Of a stretch of DNA of 27,036 nt, positions 14,528-21,556 are shown in pieces. Source of the DNA: an uncultured bacterium. GTDB taxonomy: Bacteria > Bacteroidota > Ignavibacteria > Kapaibacteriales > UBA4661. Under the pieces are notes generated by a model that worked only from the letters and a program-made list of their open reading frames with translations, had not been told where the DNA came from and made no database searches. Each line of letters starts with the position of its first letter. Position 1 is the stretch's first letter. The stretch covers positions 1 to 27,036 of the forward strand of contig CALCNX010000101.1 in the NCBI GenBank assembly GCA_937899715.1, written 5' to 3'. The translations under genes and the position numbers were made by a program.

Positions 14528-15106
14528 ATGCCCACAAATATTATCCTCAAACCTGATGTTATCGCCGAGCGCATTCATTTTGTGCGCGGCGAAAAAGTGA
14601 TGCTGGACTTTGATCTGGCAATGCTTTACGGAGCAGAAACAAGAATCTTAAAACAGGCTGTACGACGTAATATCAAGCGTTTTCCGTCCGATTTTATGTT
14701 TGAGCTGACCAAAGAAGAGTTTGAAGTTTTGAGATCTCAAATTGTGACCTCAAACAAGGAAATTTTGAGATCACCATTTGGTACCTCAAATGAAAGCCCA
14801 GAAAAACGTGGTGGTACGCGCTATATGCCGTTCGCATTCACCGAACAAGGTGTGGCAATGCTTTCAAGTGTTCTGAGCAGCGACCGCGCCATTGAAGTCA
14901 ATATCGCTATTATGCGAACATTCGTGCAGTTGCGTGGTATCTTGGCTTCACATCACGAACTTTCGCTTCGCTTAGATGCGTTGGAGCAGCGCTACGACGA
15001 GCAGTTTCGTGGTGTGTTTGAAGCAATCAAGCAGTTGATGAAAGACGATGCCGTACCCAAGCATCCTATCGGTTTTGTGCCTCATTCTTTGGGAGAAAAA
15101 TCATGA
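14528..15106 (+). CDS. ORF6N domain DNA-binding protein within the restriction-modification operon
   Basis: A 192-residue protein with an N-terminal ORF6N (KilA-N-related) domain: IAERIHFVRGEKVMLDFDLA, AMLYGAETRILKQAVRRN and FPSDFMFELT, then FAFTEQGVAMLSSVLSSDRA, all family landmarks. A C-terminal helical region (about 135-170) may mediate oligomerisation. These proteins occur in phages and very often between methylase and specificity genes of type I-like systems in Bacteroidota; what they do there is not established. Its TGA overlaps the ATG of hsdS (ATGA, 15103-15106). The methylase ends 35 bases before it. Inside the domain a 12-residue stretch is duplicated (EVLRSQIVTSNK, EILRSPFGTSNE) by an imperfect 36-bp tandem repeat, just before GGTRYMPFAFTEQG. 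Confidence 0.88.
   Translation: MPTNIILKPDVIAERIHFVRGEKVMLDFDLAMLYGAETRILKQAVRRNIKRFPSDFMFELTKEEFEVLRSQIVTSNKEILRSPFGTSNESPEKRGGTRYMPFAFTEQGVAMLSSVLSSDRAIEVNIAIMRTFVQLRGILASHHELSLRLDALEQRYDEQFRGVFEAIKQLMKDDAVPKHPIGFVPHSLGEKS
14723..14794 (+). repeat. Imperfect 36-bp tandem duplication inside the ORF6N gene
   Basis: Unit one 14723-14758 and unit two 14759-14794 agree at 27 of 36 positions by hand alignment, sharing TTTTGAGATC and ACCTCAAA blocks. Being a multiple of three it keeps the frame and adds 12 residues between the ORF6N strand ending FELTKEEF and the GGTRYMP segment. Confidence 0.7.
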
Positions 15107-16461
15107 CCAAACAGCCCAGCCAATATAATTATCTAAAACTTGTGCGCTTTCGGGAGTTTGCCACATGGAGCGTACAAGCTGTTCTACAGCCACAGAAAAG
15201 CTATAATGATACCTTTCGGCTTGCAAAACTAGGCGAGGTGCTTGAGCGTAGCAAAGATGATATTATTGTCCAAAATGAAGTATTGTACAAACGTGTAACG
15301 ATACGTCTCTACAACAAAGGCGTTACAACCCGCGATGAAGTCTATGGAAAAACGATTGGAACAAAAAAGCAATTTGTCGTGAAGCAAGGACAATTCTTGC
15401 TATCCAAGATTGATGCTCGCAATGGCGCATTTGGTCTTGCTCCGCAGGAAATTCATCTGGCGATTGTTACTGCAGATTTTTTAGCATATAACATACGCAA
15501 AGACCTCATCAATCCGGTTTTCTTGAACCTTCTGACTACCACAAAACACTTTCACAGTATTTGTCAGCAAAGCAGCACCGGCACAACGGGGAGACAGCGT
15601 ATCAATGAACAGAAATTCTTGAATTTTGCTATTCCGCTTCCTCCGCTCGACGTGCAAGAACGCCTCGTTGCTGCTCATCATGACTGCACACAAGAAGCTG
15701 TTGACTGCGAGCGCGAAGCCACAGAAACGGAACAGGCGATAGAGCGGTATATCATGGAGACGCTGGGTATTGAAATTACACAAGCAGAACAGAAAAAGGG
15801 CTTGCAGTTTGTGCGGTTTAAGGATGTGGAACGGTGGTCGTTAGACGCAATTCTTGGGAATAAAGATACTACCTACAAGTGTTCATACCCAACAGAAGTT
15901 TTGGGGAAACTCTGTAAGGCAAAAAGTGGTGCAACGCCTTCAAAAGGAAATCCCGCCTATTGGAATGGATCAATTCCTTGGATTTCACCAAAGGACATGA
16001 AAACGGATAAAATAAAAAACTCCCAAGATTTTGTTTCACAAAAAGCAATCGAAGATAATACACTATCGTTGTTGACGGAAAAATCCATTTTGATTGTCGT
16101 GCGTAGTGGTATTTTACAACGTCTGGTTCCAGTAGCAATCAATCTTGTTCCTGTTACAATAAATCAGGATTTGCGGGCATTTACATTGAATGATTCACGT
16201 TTGACAGTTGAATTTTTGTTTTACTTTTTGGAGCAAGCACAAACAATTTTACTTCGATTAGTAAAAAATAGCACAACAGTACAAAGTATAGATTCTGATA
16301 AACTTGAAGATTTATCAATTCCTCTCCCCCCGCTCGACGTTCAAGCAGAAATCGTAGAGACGGTAAGCCGCATGAAATCTCGCATCAAAGAACTGCGCGA
16401 CAAAGCGGCGAGACTACGGCGCGAAGCAAAAGAAGCCTTTGAAAAGGAACTTTTTCTATGA
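15103..16461 (+). CDS. hsdS: Specificity subunit of the restriction-modification system, two TRDs
   Basis: A 452-residue HsdS. It is made of two similar halves. Each begins with a related stretch (LVRFREFATWSVQAVL at the N-terminus, FVRFKDVERWSLDAIL in the middle). Each then has a target recognition domain and ends with IPLPPLDVQ followed by a conserved helix (ERLVAAHHD and AEIVETVSRM). The two TRDs recognise the half-sites of a bipartite sequence and the helices act as ruler. TRD1 looks like a type without the GxxP motif; TRD2 starts KSGATPSKGNPAYWNGSIPWISPKDM, a common TRD type. The helix ends with a coiled coil to the C-terminus. It overlaps the ORF6N gene and the following small gene by ATGA on both sides. 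TRD2 DNA is markedly AT-rich (15 of 60 G/C in 16261-16320 against 33 of 60 in 16381-16440). Confidence 0.93.
   Translation: MTKQPSQYNYLKLVRFREFATWSVQAVLQPQKSYNDTFRLAKLGEVLERSKDDIIVQNEVLYKRVTIRLYNKGVTTRDEVYGKTIGTKKQFVVKQGQFLLSKIDARNGAFGLAPQEIHLAIVTADFLAYNIRKDLINPVFLNLLTTTKHFHSICQQSSTGTTGRQRINEQKFLNFAIPLPPLDVQERLVAAHHDCTQEAVDCEREATETEQAIERYIMETLGIEITQAEQKKGLQFVRFKDVERWSLDAILGNKDTTYKCSYPTEVLGKLCKAKSGATPSKGNPAYWNGSIPWISPKDMKTDKIKNSQDFVSQKAIEDNTLSLLTEKSILIVVRSGILQRLVPVAINLVPVTINQDLRAFTLNDSRLTVEFLFYFLEQAQTILLRLVKNSTTVQSIDSDKLEDLSIPLPPLDVQAEIVETVSRMKSRIKELRDKAARLRREAKEAFEKELFL
15631..16345 (+). repeat. Pair of 28-bp direct repeats at the ends of the two TRDs
   Basis: The repeats lie at 15631-15658 and 16318-16345, agree at 24 of 28 positions and both encode IPLPPLDVQ. 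The span between them holds the central helix and TRD2. Such conserved blocks are typical crossover points for exchanging recognition domains between hsdS genes. Confidence 0.6.
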
Positions 16462-16613
16462 CTTTGCCATTTGAAGAGTTTGAAGCACTTCGGGAAATAG
16501 CGGAAGACTACGAAGATTTGCGTGATTTGCGCGAAGCCAAAGCAGAAGAGCAGGGCGCACCCGCATTCTCGCTGACAGAAGTCCGTATTCGGCTTGGTTT
16601 GGGTGGTTTGTAG
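16458..16613 (+). CDS. 51-residue Phd/YefM-antitoxin-like small protein overlapping hsdS
   Basis: The ATG at 16458 overlaps the hsdS TGA (ATGA), and the frame runs to TAG 16611-16613. The product is acidic and helical: PFEEFEALREIAEDYEDLRD, then LREAKAEEQG and SLTEVRIRLGL. This closely follows the C-terminal half of Phd/YefM-type antitoxins, where P(Y/F)EEYE..LE.LED is followed by an acidic helix and SLEEV...LG. The DNA-binding N-terminal half of such antitoxins (about 40 residues, ITK..KPVAVLV) is absent and no frame upstream supplies it, because that DNA is hsdS. No toxin gene follows; the next gene is convergent. So it is either a stand-alone helical partner of the restriction system or the remnant of a toxin-antitoxin gene. 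Coding by overlap is well supported, function is not. Confidence 0.65.
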   Translation: MTLPFEEFEALREIAEDYEDLRDLREAKAEEQGAPAFSLTEVRIRLGLGGL

Positions 16614-16648
16614 TTCGCTGGGTATAGGCTGCTTACAGTTCTACAAAC
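16606..16648. repeat. 8-bp inverted repeat between convergent genes
   Basis: GTTTGTAG (16606-16613) and CTACAAAC (16641-16648) with 27 bases between, spanning the end of the small gene and the trhO stop. There is no T-run, so a role as terminator is doubtful. Confidence 0.25.
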
Positions 16649-17457
16649 TCACACCCCACCTGCCGCGAGCAATGCACACGATTGTCCGCAGGTTTCCCGC
16701 AAGTAGCGCAGTATTCCACCGTAAAAGTATCATCTTGGTCAACAGGAACGGAAATGCGCTCATCAAAGACGTAGCAGCGCCCTTCAAAGCCCTTTCCACG
16801 CACAACGGGGTCTTTTGCATAACTCACGATTCCGCCATTAAGCTGCGCCACGTCGGTAAAACCTTCCTTGATGAGGAAACCGCTCAGTTTTTCGCAGCGA
16901 ATACCGCCTGTGCAGTAGGTGAGGATTTTTTTGTTTTTGTACGGCGCTAGATTCTCCCGAATCCATTGCGGGAAATCCCGCGATGAAGCCACGTCGGGGC
17001 GAATAGCACCCTCGAAATGCCCTAAATCATATTCATAGCCGTTGCGCCCGTCCAGAATAAGGACATCCTCCTCAAGCATCGTCCGTCGAAATTCTTCCGG
17101 CGAAAGGTGCTGTCCTGTCGTTTCGTTGGGGTCAACTTCCGTATCGAAGCGCCACGTCACAATCTCGCTTTTGGCGCGAACGTGCATTTTTTTGAACGCA
17201 TTTTCGGGCGCTTCGTCAATCTTGAACCAGAGGTCTTCAAATCGTGAGTCGGTTCGCATATCGTGTATGTATGCGTCCGTTTGCTCCGGCGTACCCGATA
17301 CCGTCCCATTTATTCCTTCCGGCGCAACAATAATGCGACCTTTTAGCCCCAGTGCTTCGCAAAAAGCAAGGTGTTCTTCAGCAAAACTTTCATAATCGAA
17401 AATCGGTACATACTTGTAATACAGCAAGATACGATAGGGAAGAGAATGTGTTTGCAT
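16633..17457 (-). CDS. trhO: tRNA uridine(34) hydroxylase TrhO (rhodanese family)
   Basis: A 274-residue cytosolic protein. The N-terminal acylphosphatase-like domain carries LLYYKYVPIFDYESFAEEH and GRIIVAPEGINGTVSG, the signature of the YceA/TrhO group. The rhodanese domain follows with DGRNGYEYDLGHFEGAI and the active-site loop TYCTGGIRCEK (Cys182, with Cys188 also conserved). LNGGIVSYAKD and CYVFDERISVPV are further hallmarks. TrhO performs the oxygen-dependent hydroxylation of U34 in some tRNAs toward 5-methoxy-type wobble modifications. The C-terminus has four Cys (250, 253, 263, 269) and stops after GCEFVEL, earlier than in forms with a further Cys-rich tail. The family call is secure. 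It stands alone, convergent with the restriction operon. Confidence 0.92.
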   Translation of the reverse strand: MQTHSLPYRILLYYKYVPIFDYESFAEEHLAFCEALGLKGRIIVAPEGINGTVSGTPEQTDAYIHDMRTDSRFEDLWFKIDEAPENAFKKMHVRAKSEIVTWRFDTEVDPNETTGQHLSPEEFRRTMLEEDVLILDGRNGYEYDLGHFEGAIRPDVASSRDFPQWIRENLAPYKNKKILTYCTGGIRCEKLSGFLIKEGFTDVAQLNGGIVSYAKDPVVRGKGFEGRCYVFDERISVPVDQDDTFTVEYCATCGKPADNRVHCSRQVGCEFVEL

Positions 17458-17478
17458 AATCCTACAATAAATCAGTGA

Positions 17479-17505
17479 AAATCTGCCAAATCTGCGTCAT
17501 CGGCG
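17479..17505. repeat. Three 9-base near-repeats upstream of trhO
   Basis: AAATCTGCC (17479-17487), AAATCTGCG (17488-17496) and TCATCGGCG (17497-17505) in tandem, in the 5' region of trhO on the opposite strand. The first two differ at one base, the third is more diverged. Possibly a remnant of a dispersed short-period repeat. Confidence 0.35.
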
Positions 17506-17651
17506 TTCAAAATAATTCCGACCGACAAAAATACAAAACCTCGCAACAATCGCGCAGGACGAAATTTTCCGAAAGTTCTTGATAATCGCTCCACACTTGC
17601 GTAAGTTAATCTAGTCAGGTTTGACATTGCAAAAAAACTTGTGTGTTTGGG

Positions 17652-17669
17652 CAAGATTTTGTAATCTTG
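17652..17669. promoter_or_regulatory. Perfect 7-bp palindrome with 4-base spacer, possible operator
   Basis: CAAGATT (17652-17658), TTGT, AATCTTG (17663-17669). It lies 59 bases before ATG 17728, between the divergent trhO and the small membrane protein gene, a place where a dimeric regulator could sit. No T-run follows. A TTGACA occurs at 17621-17626 but no matching -10 is spaced correctly. Confidence 0.3.
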
Positions 17670-17727
17670 GAAACGAAAATTATTGCATTTTTTATTACAA
17701 AAAATATCAAAAAAGTGAGGTATTTGT

Positions 17728-18087
17728 ATGTCACGGCAACGTTATGAATTTGATACAGAGCAAAACGCGATTATTGAAGGTCTGGCAATGCGCTTGAACA
17801 TTATCGGTTTTGTCTGTTTCCTGATTGGCTTAGGAGTTTTGCTGATGATGTTTGTACGCACGGGTAATCTTTTGGCATTGCTCATTGCCGGCTTGGCTAT
17901 TGCCTTCGGTGCTCTTGCTATCTATGCGGGGCAGGCTTTTCGTAAAATTACCACCACTCAAACGCGCGATATTGACCATTTGGTCGAAGCCCTCAAAACG
18001 CTCAACCGTGTCTATAATGTACAGCTCGCAGCGATTGTTGCGGGAGCTGTCGGAGTCGCTTATTTTGTCTGGAATGTCTGGAAATAA
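17728..18087 (+). CDS. Small membrane protein, three predicted helices
   Basis: A 119-residue protein that I cannot place in a named family. After a polar start (MSRQRYEFDTEQNAIIEGLA) come two hydrophobic segments, about residues 21-42 (LNIIGFVCFLIGLGVLLMMF) and 48-69 (LLALLIAGLAIAFGALAIYA). A short polar stretch with KITTTQTRDIDHLVEALKTL follows, then a third hydrophobic segment near the end (LAAIVAGAVGVAYFVWNVW). GAGG-like GTGAGG at 17715-17720, seven bases before ATG, supports the start. It is divergent from trhO and followed at 96 bases by an unknown helical-repeat protein. The topology resembles small inner-membrane proteins of unknown role; no catalytic motif is visible. Confidence 0.75.
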   Translation: MSRQRYEFDTEQNAIIEGLAMRLNIIGFVCFLIGLGVLLMMFVRTGNLLALLIAGLAIAFGALAIYAGQAFRKITTTQTRDIDHLVEALKTLNRVYNVQLAAIVAGAVGVAYFVWNVWK

Positions 18088-18183
18088 TCCCTGTCACACG
18101 TTGTTGAGGTGCAGGTTAGTTAAGGTTTTCGTAATAAAAATTGCGAAAAATAGTTTTCTTTTTACCGTATTTTCTTACGCAAT

Positions 18184-19764
18184 ATGTTGCGTTCATTTCA
18201 GGATTTAGTGCGAGTATTAACATTGCATCCGGCAAAGTACGAGGCAATATATTACCCACGCAAAACAGTCGCCGGCGACTACGACAAACTCTTTGATATT
18301 ATCCGTAAGGGCAATCACGAGAGCGAGGAAAATGTCGCCGATGACCTCTTCGGTGCACACGACTCAAAGACCACCACCCGCTATTTTACGCTCAAGTCCC
18401 GCCTGAAAGACCGCATGGAAAACGGTTTTTTTTTCCTTTCGACCGAAAATTTTTCGCACCGTACAGCCCGTCGCTATGCCGCTTGGAAGGAACAAATTAT
18501 TGTGTGGGCGCTCTGGCACGTGGGCGCTACTGAAACCGCCGTGCAGCGCCTTGAGAAACTTGCCGAAGAAGCCGAAGCACTTGGCTGGAGCGACGTGTGT
18601 ATATTTGCCTATCGCCACATCCGCACGTTTCATGCACGTGAGGGGTCAATGGTCTTGCTGAAAAAGTACGATGCTTTGCTGCAAAGCGCCCTTCAGCACC
18701 AAACGGCAGAAATGCAGGCAGAGATGCTCCTTGGGGAAGTTGAAGTATTCAAGGCGCGCGAAACTTTGCTTGGCAGTGAGCACGAAGCGATGTGCAAGAG
18801 GGTTCATGCTGAGATTGAACGACTTCAAGGGTTGCATCCGACCTACACATTAATGTCTCTTGCGGGGAAATCCGCACGGTATCTCGCTGAATCTCGTCAG
18901 GGCTATTCCGAGGCGCTTGCGCTCCTCCAAACCGCCGAGCGCTTGCAAGCCGCATACCCGCACGGGCTTGAAAACGAAGAGCGGCGCGAATTTGCCGCCG
19001 AAGAGCTTCCATATTCTCTTGCTGCGCGAGATTTTGAGCGCTCAGGGCAAGCCGTGGAGCGGTTGGTGAAGGGGATCATGCCCGAAATGCCGGAAATTCT
19101 GACGGTGTACGAGTATTATTACATGACAGCCGTGCATAGTCAGAAATATGATGCTCTGCCGGAGATTCTGGAGCGCGCGTTTCAGACGCAAGCATTCACG
19201 CGATTTGCGGAGAAAAATTCTGCACGATGGCGCGTCTATGAGTTGTATGCACGTTTTCTGCTCAAAGGCGAGATGCCGCAGCGCCCAACGCTTTTCAAGC
19301 CTCGCTTCTCTGTGCAAAAAATGCTTTCGGAACGCCCTGTCTTTCGTGCAGAAGACGCATTTGCGAATTGCGCGTGGCTGCTGGCGCAAATGCTTTTTCT
19401 CATAGATGATGGCGCTTTTGAAGGTGTTGCTGCCGTTAATGCAGAATTGCTGCTCTATCACGACAAATACCTGCGAAAAGATGCTGTCAATTATCGTCTG
19501 CAATGTTTTCTGCGCATGGTCAATTACGCAGTCACGTGTAATTTTGAGCTAAATGAAACCCTCCGCAAGACTCGGAAATACTGCGATTGGCTTATTTCGG
19601 CGCGTACATTTGATATTGTGGAAGCACTTACTTTGGAAATTGTGCCCTACGAACATTGTTGGTCGCTTTTGCTGTTTCGCATGGCAAATAAAACCGAGCG
19701 TACGCACACTTCGGCACGTTTGGCGCTCGTCAATTCGTCAAGCCCGCTCCAATACTATGCTTGA
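18184..19764 (+). CDS. Helical-repeat (TPR-like) protein of unknown function
   Basis: A 526-residue soluble protein built almost wholly of helix pairs, without signal peptide or membrane segment. The N-terminal part, YDKLFDIIRKG, then SKTTTRYFTLKSRLKDRM, resembles a family of Bacteroidota/Chlorobiota proteins. These begin with a short YxKLFDxI helix and a KxYLxxxI/L-type helix and continue as TPR-like arrays. ALWHVGATETAVQRLEKLAE and QGYSEALALLQTAERLQAAY look like single TPR-type helical hairpins. No enzymatic motif is present; a scaffold or regulatory role would be typical but is a guess. Transcription may start close to the ATG, since TATTTT at 18168-18173 lies only ten bases before it, but no well-spaced -35 is seen. 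Confidence 0.75.
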   Translation: MLRSFQDLVRVLTLHPAKYEAIYYPRKTVAGDYDKLFDIIRKGNHESEENVADDLFGAHDSKTTTRYFTLKSRLKDRMENGFFFLSTENFSHRTARRYAAWKEQIIVWALWHVGATETAVQRLEKLAEEAEALGWSDVCIFAYRHIRTFHAREGSMVLLKKYDALLQSALQHQTAEMQAEMLLGEVEVFKARETLLGSEHEAMCKRVHAEIERLQGLHPTYTLMSLAGKSARYLAESRQGYSEALALLQTAERLQAAYPHGLENEERREFAAEELPYSLAARDFERSGQAVERLVKGIMPEMPEILTVYEYYYMTAVHSQKYDALPEILERAFQTQAFTRFAEKNSARWRVYELYARFLLKGEMPQRPTLFKPRFSVQKMLSERPVFRAEDAFANCAWLLAQMLFLIDDGAFEGVAAVNAELLLYHDKYLRKDAVNYRLQCFLRMVNYAVTCNFELNETLRKTRKYCDWLISARTFDIVEALTLEIVPYEHCWSLLLFRMANKTERTHTSARLALVNSSSPLQYYA

Positions 19765-19787
19765 TTTTACTAAAGGCATCACGCCCG

Positions 19788-19819
19788 TTCGTAATTCCTC
19801 ATTCGTAATTCGTAATTTT
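19788..19819. repeat. Short ATTCGTAATT-type repeat in the spacer before the creatininase-family gene
   Basis: The spacer contains TTCGTAATT three times within about 30 bases (ending CGTAATTCCTC, CGTAATT and CGTAATTTTT), with the intervening CCTCA. It may be a fragment of a dispersed intergenic repeat; copies elsewhere cannot be checked. Confidence 0.4.
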
Positions 19820-19826
19820 TTTGAAT

Positions 19827-20588
19827 ATGTCTGCAAATCATCTTCTTGCCCCGACCACGTGGAAAACTGTACAGAATACTGATTACACCGTTGCTGTACT
19901 GCCGTGGGGGGCGACGGAAGCACACAATTACCATCTGCCCTACGCGACGGACATTATTCAAGCTGATTTTGTTGCCGCCGAAGCAGCGAAGGGAGCTTTT
20001 GAGCGTGGCGCAAAGGTTATAGTGCTGCCGTGTGTGCCCTTTGGTGTGCAGACAGGGCAATTGGACATCAAGCTCTGTATTAACATGAACCCCGCTACCC
20101 AAGCGGCTTTGCTGGCAGATATTGCTCATTCGCTCGAAGTGCAGGGGATTTATAAATTGCTCATTTTGAACGGGCATGGTGGAAATGATTTCCGCCAGAT
20201 GATACGGGAGTTGCAGCCGCGAACCCGCGTCTTTCTTTGTACGGCGAACTGGTATCAATGCGCCGACCGCACAAAATTTTTTGAGGAAAGCGGTGACCAT
20301 GCCGACGAATTGGAGACAAGTGTGATGATGCACATTGCGCCGAATCTGGTGCGCCCATTGGAAGAAGCCGGCGATGGGCAACAACGCACAAACCGCATCA
20401 AAGCTATGCGCGAGGGGAAAGTCTGGGCACCACGTCCGTGGACGAAAATTTCTGCCGATACAGGCGTTGGTAATCCCTACAAAGCCACGCCGGAAAAAGG
20501 AAAGGCTTTTCTGGATGCTGTTATTGCATGTTTGGCTGATTTTCTGGTTGAATTTTCAAGTGCCGACACATCACATTTGCACGAGTAG
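19827..20588 (+). CDS. Creatininase-family amidohydrolase
   Basis: A 253-residue cytosolic metal-dependent amidase. I chose ATG 19827; a TTG six bases upstream is the only earlier option. The family's metal-site motifs are visible: GATEAHNYHLPYATD supplies Glu31, His33, His36 and Asp42, NGHGGND is the glycine-rich core, and HADELETS supplies the later acidic ligand. Members hydrolyse cyclic or linear amides such as creatinine, and related enzymes act on formamide intermediates in riboflavin and mycofactocin pathways, so substrate is open. The EAHNYHLP form without the Gly after His marks a distinct branch common in Bacteroidota. The ECF sigma gene begins 14 bases after its stop, so the two are probably co-transcribed. 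Confidence 0.88.
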   Translation: MSANHLLAPTTWKTVQNTDYTVAVLPWGATEAHNYHLPYATDIIQADFVAAEAAKGAFERGAKVIVLPCVPFGVQTGQLDIKLCINMNPATQAALLADIAHSLEVQGIYKLLILNGHGGNDFRQMIRELQPRTRVFLCTANWYQCADRTKFFEESGDHADELETSVMMHIAPNLVRPLEEAGDGQQRTNRIKAMREGKVWAPRPWTKISADTGVGNPYKATPEKGKAFLDAVIACLADFLVEFSSADTSHLHE

Positions 20589-20602
20589 GAGTCACTGACA
20601 CC

Positions 20603-21526
20603 ATGAACGACGTGAACGCCGCATTACAACAGTATCGCCCATATTTATTCCATCTGGCATACAATATCTTGGGCGCACGGGCTGAAGCCGAAGATGTTGT
20701 GCAAGATGTTATTACGAGGGTCTGGGAAAAAATCGAGCGCGACCACGTCGAGATACAGAACGTGCGAGCTTATTGCGGAAAATCAGTTGTGAACCGAGCA
20801 CTGACGCGCAAAGAAGCAATGCAACGCGAAGTGGCGGAATCGTATTGGGGGGTATGGCTGCCGGAACCGCTTGTTACCTCGCTGACGGACGCTTTGCCCG
20901 ATGTCGGAGCTGAAACACGGGTGCAGGACTTTGATACCCCGAAGGCAGTGAGTCTCGGACTTCTACGACTTATGGAGGCGCTCACGCCACTTGAGCGCGC
21001 AGTGTACGTGCTGGCAGAACTTTTTGACGAACCCTACTCGGCAACCTCAGAAATGCTGGATATTACTGAAGTTCATGCGCGAAAGCTCATGGAACGCGCT
21101 CATGCCAAACTGGAATCAGGTAAAAAGCGTTTTTCCGCTACGCCGCAGCGCCACACCGAATTTTTTCAAGCCTTTGCGCTTGCTGCGCAAGAAGGTAGAT
21201 ATGATGACCTTCGCAGCCTGCTCAAAGAAGACGTAGTGATGTATTCCGACGGCGGCGGCAAAGTCATTGCTTCGCGTATTTCCGTGCATGGTCGTGAGAA
21301 AAATATTCTCGGTCTTCGCAATATTGCTGAATGGGCAGCGAAAAACGAGCCTTCCACGTGGCTTCCCTATTGGGTAAATGGGCGCTTGGGAGCGATTGCC
21401 ACACACAATGAAACCGGAGAAATTATCGCTATACTCACGATGGAGGCTGATGATGAGGGGATTACGGAGATGTATTCGGTGCGGAATCCTGATAAAATCA
21501 AAGGGCTGGTGAAGAAATCTGCATAG
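20603..21526 (+). CDS. ECF41-type (SigJ-like) RNA polymerase sigma factor with SnoaL-like C-terminal domain
   Basis: A 307-residue extracytoplasmic-function sigma factor. Region 2 (LFHLAYNILGARAEAEDVVQ, then RVWEK) is followed by the ECF41 marker WLPEP (85-89). Region 4 (ERAVYVLAELFDEPYSATSE, then HARKLMERAHAKL) ends near residue 175. After it comes a fused NTF2/SnoaL-like domain with DGGGK (about 216-220) and NPDKI (295-299), both ECF41 landmarks. In this group the C-terminal domain controls the sigma factor in place of an anti-sigma protein. ECF41 genes usually neighbour a carboxymuconolactone-decarboxylase-type or oxidoreductase gene; here the neighbour is a creatininase-family gene, with AGGAG at 20587-20591 before the ATG. 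Signal and target promoters are unknown. Confidence 0.93.
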   Translation: MNDVNAALQQYRPYLFHLAYNILGARAEAEDVVQDVITRVWEKIERDHVEIQNVRAYCGKSVVNRALTRKEAMQREVAESYWGVWLPEPLVTSLTDALPDVGAETRVQDFDTPKAVSLGLLRLMEALTPLERAVYVLAELFDEPYSATSEMLDITEVHARKLMERAHAKLESGKKRFSATPQRHTEFFQAFALAAQEGRYDDLRSLLKEDVVMYSDGGGKVIASRISVHGREKNILGLRNIAEWAAKNEPSTWLPYWVNGRLGAIATHNETGEIIAILTMEADDEGITEMYSVRNPDKIKGLVKKSA

Positions 21527-21556
21527 TTCATGTCATCTTTTTCCAGTTGTACCCAA

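Noticed and set aside
12243..16461. Complete classical type I restriction-modification locus
   Set aside because: No helicase/translocase HsdR of the usual length is present on either side; only its N-terminal domain is fused to the methylase.
16458..16613. A complete toxin-antitoxin pair after hsdS
   Set aside because: No toxin frame follows; the next gene is convergent trhO, and the small gene lacks the DNA-binding half.
17621..17626. Perfect TTGACA as a promoter -35
   Set aside because: Bases 16-18 positions downstream (TGTTTG, GTTTGG) are unlike a -10 element.
17472..17654. 60-residue minus-strand frame before trhO
   Set aside because: Its end (NADDADLADFH) only reads through the 9-base repeats; no ribosome site.
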